Positions 56,401 to 64,000 of a DNA stretch of 64,000 bases are shown here, one piece after another. The stretch covers positions 4,009,247 through 4,073,246 of the forward strand of contig NC_085106.1 in the NCBI RefSeq assembly GCF_963422355.1, given 5' to 3'. Within the stretch, counting starts at the first letter, position 1; each line of letters starts with the position of its first letter. The position numbers were made by a program, and so were the translations under genes. The DNA is from Corticium candelabrum (taxonomy: Eukaryota; Porifera; Homoscleromorpha; Homosclerophorida; Plakinidae). The notes under the pieces were generated by a model. That model had not been told where the DNA came from. It saw only the letters and a list, made by a program, of their open reading frames with translations, and ran no database searches.

Positions 56401-59400
56401 TCTAATTATTACTAATGTACCTGTGACTCCCAACCAAGCAGTTTGAGATCCATTAATATATTCCTCCGGAGCTCTGACGTAGAAATAATTTACTTGGTTT
56501 CTAGCTTGTCTGCTTCCTGCGCAAGCGCAATCTACGTCGCAGAGGTGCAACTCTACAACACATTTGCATATTTTGTAATTCGTGAATGATGTAAAAGTAA
56601 TAATGGAAACATTTACCAGTTCTTGACGGACACAACTCACACGTGCTCCCGTCACTGAAAGCCACCGAAAAACTTCCTATCTGTTCTCCACAACACTGAT
56701 CCTTTGTGTACTCGCCATCGATAGGGTTTTCGCACGTGTCCGAACGAGAAAACGACTTGAAGCATTTACCACGTCTGGCATCTAAAGTTGTTAATTAAAC
56801 TATTATAAAAATTAATTATTACAAACTGACGTCATGATACCTAAAGCCGGCGGTAGACTGCATCCTCCAGGATCTGCCATGTTGACACCTATAAATTTAA
56901 CATAAAAGACTAAACCACTTCATGCTAAGAAATACTAAAACCGTAGTGTTTTACAATTAAAATAGCAACCCAAATTAATTGCTACTAACAAAATGAATGC
57001 TTACAACTAAACAATTCGCCTGCAGACGATAGAGAAGACATGTTGCACTTTCACAAATGACTCTTTATAGATCTACACCAGCAGGCCCGCATCAATAGAT
57101 TAGCACAGCGGTTAATATTTTTAGACTTGTCTACAACAAAATGTTGCTGATCTAATAGAGAAGCACTAAAGTGCTAAACCCTGGGCTGTTAACTTAGGAT
57201 ATATACAAAGCTTCATCCACCTTGAATGTGATTAGTCAGAACAAGCGTGAGAAGGGGACTGGACACATTGACTGGCAGTGACAGGTGGGATTGTCGACAT
57301 CCGATAGCTATACGATGTATGCGCTACTTTTCAATTGTTCGTCCGGGCACTGACACACTACTGTCACTCTCCACGGGTTAACCACTGCATCCAACAATTT
57401 GTTTGCACTATTTAAGTTTTGTAAAATTATGTCATTGACAGTGTTCGTGTCACTTGTTTACCAACGACAGCATGCAATGAGCTCAGTCAGTGACTGCAAA
57501 CAATACATGTACTATAATGGCAAAATCTGGTACCTTGAGGATCTAGCTCAGCTCGAAAGTCGTAATCTCGTCGGACTCCTTCTGGCTGCAACGAGTACCT
57601 AATTCATCTAGCAGACGAAAATACTATCGATAAAAGGGATCCTTACTTCAACCTTGACATCCATTTCTACTTCATCTTCTCCAAAGAATGATTTCATCCT
57701 TACAGTCAGCTTTGTGGTGCCCACTTCAAGAGGCAACAATGGAATATTAACCGAGCGTGTGTCTTCAGCGTCGACCACAAAGCAGGCAGCAGTCGTCTCC
57801 TTTCCGGTTCCCGCAGATGTGCAAAGGTTGTCGGGTGGATTCACAATTTGAAGACAAGCCTGCAATATCCAATAAAACACTGGAAACAGAGCTTTCAAAT
57901 TGGTTTTGCCAAATACACGTTTACTCTGATATCGTTTGAATTGTAGTTGTATACAGAACACGTTACAGACACCTGCTCTTGACGCTTAAATGAATACGGC
58001 AAATGACATTCTGCAAAAACTGGTGTGAAAACAGTCAGTTCAACTGGTTCCGACACACAAAATCCAGTCGCACAACATTGAGCCAAACCGTAGATAGACC
58101 ATGTGGTAATCGAATCAGGGACTTCAAGACCATGAACAACTGTCCCCAAATTACTAAACAAAAAGCGTAAATAATTAAAACAGAAATTTACTAAATGTAA
58201 ATGATGTTGTTTCCAACCCGTTTGTGATGACGTTGTTCTGCAGCCAGACGTGAGGAAACGAAGTCCTTCTTTTGTTAGGGCGTCCTTCAGAACTTTCAAA
58301 AATATCATTGAATTCAGATGGAACGTTAGCTTTGGCCCTTAGATCCTCTAGTGTGATAATCAAAACTAATATAGCTATATAAATAAAAAAAAGAGTCTAT
58401 AGGTTACTTCCAACGCAGCAATCGTACTGAGCACGAGCGTCTATTTCGGTTGTCAAATTAAAAGATGATGTCCCTTCGACCATTTTCTGGTACTCAGAGA
58501 AACAGAAACGATATCGCCGTATTGGTATAGCCCAAATACCCTTATCTCGAATCTGCTGATAAATCTCAGGACAACGATCATCACCTAGTGTCGTACAAAA
58601 GACGATTTCTTTAGCAATTTCTGCAATTATAATTATTGTATTGATTGGTTAGGTTAAGATATAAAACAATTTTAAATATCTAAGTCTTTCAGAAATAGTT
58701 TAAAATAAAAGTATTTGAACATTTTGCATTAAATACTAATATAAATACTAAGACGTATAAAAATGAGTTAGTATACTTTTTACAGAAATTAAGAGTGTGC
58801 ATATGTGTCGACCTGGTTTAGATCAACTACTTTTAGAAATGAAGTACATTGTTTTTAAACGGCAAAGTATAATGTTATATAAAATGTCCCAGCAAATACA
58901 AAGTTAAGCAACAAATTCTCACCAAGTGTATCAGAACGTTTTCCGCGAATCCCTGCACATTTATCATCTAAAAGAAAGGCCCTAAGCAAAGTGCCTATAG
59001 ATGTATGTTAATCGATGAAATACCCTCCTTTAGGCAAGTAGAACTGCAAGATCGTGAACAACAGTTGCACTGAGGATTCAGCTGAGTTTGTGAAATTGCT
59101 GTCAATCCAGCTACCTGCATGTACAACCACGATTCAATTCTCATAACATTTAAGGCTTATAATAAATTATGTAAATAACTGATTCATTAATTACTTGTAT
59201 GTAATGTAACAACTATTTTGTTTTCTGGTTTTAGTATTTTACTGTGTAGTTGTAATCAATAATGCAGCATATATAAACTATATATTTTTTGCAATTTAAT
59301 AGTTACTTTACCATACATCTGCTACAATTTCTAGGACATAATACTAATAATTGGTGTATGACATTTATTTGTTCTTTTAATAAAAAAAGTCAATTATAAC

Positions 59401-62400
59401 CTCGTATTGAATAAATTAATAATTTATATAGTGTAGTACTATATTTTAAAACCATATTTATGTCTTGCATACTATAATGCATATCTGTTATATCATATAG
59501 ACTGCAACTTAGATGTACGTAACAATAAACTGTACTCTACAAAGGTATTAATTAATTAAAAACTTTGACGTTGAATTTTTTCAATTGTCACGGATTGTAA
59601 TATAAAATCGTTGCCAAAATGCTGTCATGCTTCTATTTCTTTAATCCGTCATTCTTTCACAAATCTATCATGAATGACCAAATTTCATACTCCAAAACAA
59701 TGCATCGAGTTACTAAAGGAGGCTTACACAAGCTCAATTTACTGCATTTGTGCATGTTGCTTCTATAAGTAAACAATAGAATTTTTCAAATCAGAAGTAC
59801 GGTAGCTTGTCTAAACGTCCTTGTAATGTCGTCTCTGCTTAAAATTTCTGTATTATCTTTAGGCATTTTCATCGTAGATCTCAGATACAGCAGCACACTT
59901 TACTGATTAATTAAAACATAACGCTAAACAATTCCTATGTGTACTCTTTACATAGTCATAAAACAATATTTAATTTTTTTTAAATTTATAAGTAATACCA
60001 CATAGGTATGCATTCAAAACGTAGCAAAATCTTACGTCAAATATACCATCTGAGCTTGCCAACGTATAACCACACGAGCGTGAACAATTATCCAAAGTTT
60101 TAAACATCTGTCAACAGTCACCAAAACTTTACAGCCTTACCATACACATGACCACAATACGTTTCACCTTCTCCCGAGTCAATTTGTTTTCATTATTGAG
60201 AATATACAATCCCTTGTCCACAGCAAGAAGAGCAATATCGGAAAAAGGGCAATCCACTTTAATATCAAGATTGACTTGCGAACCAGGTTCTACAATTGAG
60301 TTTGCTAGACTCAGAGATATCTACAAACATTGCTTCTGTTACATTCTGTATATAGTCTTTCTCATTATTAAAGTCCAATGTTTTGTACCTCGTTTGCACA
60401 CCGTTTGTCGGTCTCTACGCAGGCAATATCAGAGATGACATGATACTGCCCATCCGAGCAACGTTTCACATAGTAAGCAACGACGCAGAAACGATCAGCC
60501 AACTGAGGAGTGACTTGAACCTGAAACGTAGTGATCGGACCTGAGCTACTTGAAAAGCGTTGAGAAGACTGGATGCTCCCTCTGGCGACTACAAGAGCAG
60601 TAATTGGTAACTGAACAGTACGAAAAGAAAAGGTTGACGAAATACAATGAAGAAAACACACAGGACAAGCCTACCCTCTCGGTGGCCGCGTGAGACTTAA
60701 CAATCTCAAAGTCAGCAGTTCCTCCAACCTGAAAAACAGGGTAACTTTGAGTTTTCTTGGTTGCTCTAGTGCTGGCAAAAAATTGCTACCCTACTACTGC
60801 TGAAATCTATAGCCTAGAGTTTAGCAAAATGCAAAGAGCAAAGACACCGTCAAAATTACCAAACATATAGCTACCAACAAAATTGCAAGCAAACTTGTTT
60901 TCGCAAAAGCCTAAGACGTCTATGTTTCGCTGCCAGCTTGTTGTAGTTGTTGCTGTTGTTATTGTTTGCTGTTGTTGCTGTTTTTGCTATTGTTTGTTGT
61001 TGTTATTGTTGCTGTTCCAACCGCATCGAAAACCCAAAAATTGAAAAAATATTTGCTAGTATTGTAATTAAATATATTTATTATAATAATAAATAATAAT
61101 ATTGTGTCTCAAGAGGATAGGGAACTGGAAGTCTCCTGGACCAGATGAGGTTTACGGTTTCTGGGTCAAGCGCATCACGTGTCTTCACGATGACTTGTCT
61201 CGTTACTACAACCTCCTGTTTCCGGACCCGGACTCTGTGCCCGACTCGTTATCTCATGGACCAACCACGCTGATACCTAAGCAAGCTCTCTGGACACAAT
61301 TTTGGGGTGACAGTAGGAAAAACGGACACCATCAACTTTCTGGAACAGGGTCAAGTCTACAAGTATTTGGGTGAGGCAGAGAGTAACGGCATCCATCACA
61401 GCACTATGCGGAAGACGCTCAGTTGTGAGTACTTTCGCAGAGCGAAGATGGTTCTCCGGACCGAGTTGTATGGTCGGAAACAGATTCTTACCATCAACGG
61501 GTTTGCACTACCGGTTCTCGCTTAAGGTTTTGGTGTCATTCATTGGAGGACCACAGATCTGCAGCAGCTTGATCGGCGGACAAGGAAACTTCTCTCTATG
61601 CACGGTGTCCACCATCCTGCAGCAGACATTGAGTGGCTGTACGCTCCGTGCACCGAGGGCGTTCAAGGGTTGCGACAGATCGAGTCGACGTATCAGTCTT
61701 GTATTGTGGGGCTGGACTGTCACCTTCGCAAGAGCTCTGATCTCTTCATGAAAATGCTACAGGAGTGTAATGCTAGGAGGTCCTCTCATTTGGTCCAACG
61801 CATGGCCCTTCAGTTTACTGCACAGCTGCAGGGGATTCTCTTCAAGGACAACAAGTCGCAGAACCTACATGGAAGTGGGACCATCCTGTCTGGTGGTGTC
61901 TTCGAGCAAGCACCTCAGACAGATGCAAAACATTTTCGTACGTGCAGCAGTTCTCTTCGTCTACGGTCCTGTATCAGAAGACCTATCCCTGGTCAGTATC
62001 GCCGTCTCACTGAGAAACCACCTGTGGACATGAAAGAGACCTACAGATGGCTTGGCTGAAGTCATCGAATCTTCCTGCTGCAACTGAGGGACTGGTTGTT
62101 GCTGCTCAAGACAAAGCTCTTCGGACTCGGTATTATGAGCGCAACATTCTACATCGAGATGTCAGTCCCGCTTGCCGCTTGTGCAATGTACGCCTGGAAA
62201 CAGTTGACCACGTTGTGGCAGGCTGTAGTGCCTTGCCACCGATGGACTTACAGTGATCGACACAATCAGGTGACCTCCATTATCCACTGAAACATTTGTC
62301 GTCATTTTGGGGTTCCAGTGAAGATCAGATGGCACCGGCATCATTCTGATAGGCTTGTGGAGACGGACGACATCACTACGATGTGCGATACAACCATCCC

Positions 62401-62727
62401 TAATGCTAGGAAGATCGATGCCAATCGTTCTGACATATTTTTCAGAAATAAGAAGACAAACTCTGGTCTTCCGATATCAGCTCATGGTAACATCACCGGG
62501 AAACAGGCTGAGAAGTTTGACGAAATACAGTGACGTGTGGGTAGAGGTAAGCCGCATGTGACAGTGACGAACACTGGTTGTTCTAGTGGTGTTGGGAGCG
62601 TGGGCACAGTGCACGCAGCTATTGCACGGTTTACATAGTTTGGAGAACCATAGATCTTGGTTGTAGCAAACAGAACCTACTATATTTATTGAGAAAGAGT
62701 CTCCATTAGAACGCCATGCAGCTCCTA

Positions 62728-62787
<60 letters not shown>

Positions 62788-63116
62788 GTGATACATACCC
62801 TCTCTTTTCCAACCGTTGCTCTAACAGAGAAAAGGCCAGAGCATGGCGAACAAAATTTCTTAAATATGCAATCAACACCCAAAATCTGATTTTTTGCCGT
62901 CACCTGCATTCAAAGTCAACTTAAAATTTATAACCATTTTCGCACGATTCAGTAGCATACCTTGATTTTAATGCTTTCTTGATTCTCACCGGCAACATCA
63001 ACTGCAAGATTGACTATACCACTAGTACCGGTTGTTTGCTTTTTGCTGTTGCCCTCATAAGTAGCTGTAACTAACACGCCTTCTGCGTTATCGCCATTTG
63101 GATAACGAGCGCGAAC
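47967..63116 (-). CDS. Complement C3-like thioester protein, right copy (5' end off window)
   Basis: Minus-strand paralogue of the middle gene with the same exon phases. Exons in the window: 62961-63116, 62799-62903, 60675-60728, 60389-60610, 60168-60320, 60036-60107, 59024-59114, 58923-58967, 58408-58584, 58218-58347, 57925-58153, 57647-57859, 57534-57585, 56823-56888, 56617-56781, 56421-56552, 55644-55838, 55378-55589, 55227-55316, 52096-52300, 51864-52036, 51413-51583, 51110-51243, 50940-51054, 50794-50874, 48883-48988, 48709-48819, 48571-48636, 48441-48511, 47967-48371. No stop or frameshift found, so it appears functional. The thioester reads GCAEQ. Two TED exons are 7 and 12 codons shorter than in the middle copy. 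The first 11 exons (signal peptide to MG3) should lie beyond 64000. Confidence 0.88.
49954..50100. repeat. (CTGT)n tetranucleotide repeat
   Basis: About 145 bases of CTGT with a few CTGC/TTTG variants, in an intron of the right copy. Confidence 0.95.
50264..50335. repeat. (TG)n microsatellite
   Basis: Pure TG tract, same intron as the CTGT repeat. The rest of the intron shows no coding signal. Confidence 0.95.
51640..51795. repeat. (TG)n/(CG)n tract in intron after the last TED exon, right copy
   Basis: Starts with a CG run, continues as TG with mixed TGCG at the end. Positional equivalent of 10621-10733. Confidence 0.95.
52696..52787. repeat. (TG)n microsatellite
   Basis: Pure TG tract directly upstream of the SINE at 52786. 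Confidence 0.95.
52786..53195 (+). mobile_element. tRNA-derived SINE, second copy
   Basis: The head shows GGCTCAATTGGTTGGAG (A-box-like) and GGGTTGCAAGTTCAAGTC (B-box-like), then the body CTTGGGCAAGAAACTT and CAGGAGTATAATGAGTACC, matching the copy at 24771. Here a further GC-rich segment follows to about 53195. The element lies between two TG tracts. The exact 3' end is uncertain. Confidence 0.65.
53198..53458. repeat. Compound (TG)n/(GA)n microsatellite
   Basis: TG blocks with TGCG, TTTG and a short GA run near the end. Confidence 0.95.
53470..55226. other. Intron sequence, no further feature
   Basis: Remainder of the large TED intron of the right copy. No coding or repeat family recognised. 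Confidence 0.4.
55644..55838 (-). other. Right copy: thioester exon (GCAEQ variant)
   Basis: Reads [20 protein letters not shown], then [11 protein letters not shown]. Cys and Gln of the thioester are retained, the Gly between Cys and Glu is Ala. The change should still allow a thioester but may alter its reactivity. Confidence 0.9.
56421..56888 (-). other. Right copy: TB-like Cys-rich module
   Basis: Exons 56823-56888, 56617-56781 and 56421-56552 (66, 165, 132 nt, identical to the middle copy). Pattern: [50 protein letters not shown], then [13 protein letters not shown]. Strong conservation of this insert between copies argues that it is functional. Confidence 0.65.
58408..59114 (-). other. 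Right copy: Cys cluster, RGKR site and anaphylatoxin-like domain
   Basis: Exon 59024-59114 ends [17 protein letters not shown]; exon 58923-58967 gives [16 protein letters not shown] with a furin-type RGKR; exon 58408-58584 gives [25 protein letters not shown] and YDCCVG. As in the middle copy, only four Cys are found in the anaphylatoxin-like module. Confidence 0.75.
61100..62540 (+). mobile_element. Non-LTR (LINE) retrotransposon remnant
   Basis: Plus-strand fragments in several frames. An RT start ([16 protein letters not shown]) is followed across a deletion by [58 protein letters not shown] and the C-terminal zinc-finger-like [18 protein letters not shown]. The KYLG, DRRTRK and Cys-His blocks are typical of LINE pol proteins, possibly R2-related. 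Frame changes and the missing central RT show it is dead. It lies in an intron of the right C3-like copy, in opposite orientation. Confidence 0.7.
62731..62791. repeat. (TG)n microsatellite next to an exon
   Basis: Ends 8 bases before the splice donor of exon 62799-62903. The middle copy has a short GCGCGCG/TGTG stretch at the same place (21175-21190). Confidence 0.9.
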
Positions 63117-64000
63117 CTACAGATAAAGTATTTCAACATTTGAATTTGCCGGCTGTTGTAAGCATTAATGTAAAATTTTTAAAATTGCTTGTCTGTCCGC
63201 CTAACTGTCCTTTTCTTTGCCCGTCTGCTTTTTCATATTTTTTCGATGTCTATTCTATTTTTTGTTATTTCATTCTCTCAGTTTTTCCTCATTCTGTAAT
63301 TTGCATGCTTACAAGCCTGCCTGAGCTTGCTTGCAGTAATGAACATCATTTTAGAATACCAATGAACAGTCACTAAACGTCTTCATTCAGTTTGCTGCAA
63401 ACAATATTTATCGTATGTCATAAAGTTATACTGCAATAAACACTAATCGTATTAATTGGATTACAATGAATAACTGATCTAAAGTGCGTTCACGAATTAG
63501 AGCGACTGGTGGAATGTAGGGTACACCCTAAGGCGTGGCATAGTGCTTGTGTAAACGAATGTTATGTTGTCTCAGGAGGCAATTAACATCTATCTTTCAG
63601 AGCATATGGTGTCAATGACAAATTAGGTAACTATATTGTTACGTGAAAGTGTACATATGAACGTGTTGCCTCTGGCTGCCTTGTTGGCTTGACACGCGGT
63701 TTGCTTCATGATGCAATGACATACTAAAAATTGTACTTTTGCTGTAACCCATAACAACAGACCTGGACGTTTCTATGCGCTCACTGTTGTGTGTGTAAGT
63801 TGCATCTTTTAGGAAAAGCTATATGTACCAGATACATACACTCATTCACTTCTGGCTCAGAGTAGCGTCTGCAACCACGAGAACTTGACTAATTTGACCA
63901 TATCAGAACCAAACTGACCAGCCATTTAGTGCATTCTTGAGCATTAATGATATCACTATGAGGACTTTGACCTTCCTGCTTCCTCTGATCACCTACACTT
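63117..64000. other. Intron/upstream sequence of the right copy
   Basis: The next expected exon (equivalent of 22054-22269) was not found here, so this intron is longer than in the middle copy. The motif GTTCACGAATTAG near 63488 is shared with about 46047. Confidence 0.4.

Larger units (their letters stand above)
60036..63116 (-). other. Right copy: MG3-MG6 exons
   Basis: Exons 62961-63116 to 60036-60107 have the same lengths as in the middle copy (156, 105, 54, 222, 153, 72 nt). Landmarks: [20 protein letters not shown], then [19 protein letters not shown]. The intron between 60728 and 62799 contains a LINE remnant. Confidence 0.85.

Overview
The window reads as nuclear DNA of an animal. 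Genes are split into many short exons with GT-AG introns, (TG)n/(CA)n microsatellites are dense, and there are LTR, non-LTR, SINE, Kolobok-like and MITE-type mobile elements. The gene content (complement C3-like proteins, a macro-domain PARP, a BEN-domain protein) fits a marine invertebrate, possibly an early-branching one such as a sponge. The species cannot be fixed from the sequence.

The window is dominated by a tandem array of three C3-like thioester-protein genes, all on the minus strand. (1) A left copy at 1-5501, running off the left edge, is a pseudogene: its middle exons are deleted, it carries frameshifts, nonsense codons and dead splice donors, and the thioester Cys and Gln are gone. 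(2) A middle copy at 8395-26494 is complete. I could assemble 41 exons whose lengths sum to 5373 nt (about 1790 residues) with consistent phases, giving signal peptide, MG domains, a basic RGKR cleavage site, an anaphylatoxin-like domain, MG7, CUB, a GCGEQ thioester domain, MG8 and a C-terminal C345C/netrin-like domain. (3) A right copy at 47967-63116, whose 5' part lies beyond the window, has the same exon plan but a GCAEQ thioester. All three carry an extra Cys-rich module resembling a TGF-beta-binding (TB) domain inserted in the CUB region just before the thioester domain. In both copies whose C-terminus is visible, the C345C domain has a long Lys/Cys-rich insertion. I know neither feature from vertebrate C3, C4 or C5.

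Between the middle and right copies lies a mixed block. It holds a carbonyl-reductase-like SDR fragment (27.8-28.2 kb), an OTU/HTH mobile-element mosaic (29.0-29.5 kb), a multi-exon BEN-domain gene on the minus strand (30.9-33.7 kb), a divergent plus-strand gene fragment resembling tnp2/CACTA-type transposases (34.0-35.7 kb), and a macroPARP (PARP14-like) gene on the minus strand (45.5-36.0 kb). The 5' half of the PARP gene (RRM, macro, WWE domains) carries one stop and three frameshifts, while its PARP catalytic exon is open but has Tyr in place of the catalytic His. The large intron before its catalytic exons holds a degraded Ty3/Gypsy element with integrase ahead of reverse transcriptase (Gmr1-like order) and, directly beside it, a Kolobok-like TTAA element with a THAP-type ORF.

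The C3-like copies share intron positions, 3' flanks and even the positions of (TG)n tracts, so the array arose by segmental duplication. The copies then diverged most at the thioester site, which suggests one copy with canonical chemistry, one with a variant and one dead. If expressed, the middle and right products would be secreted, cleaved at the RGKR site, and act as thioester opsonin-like proteins.
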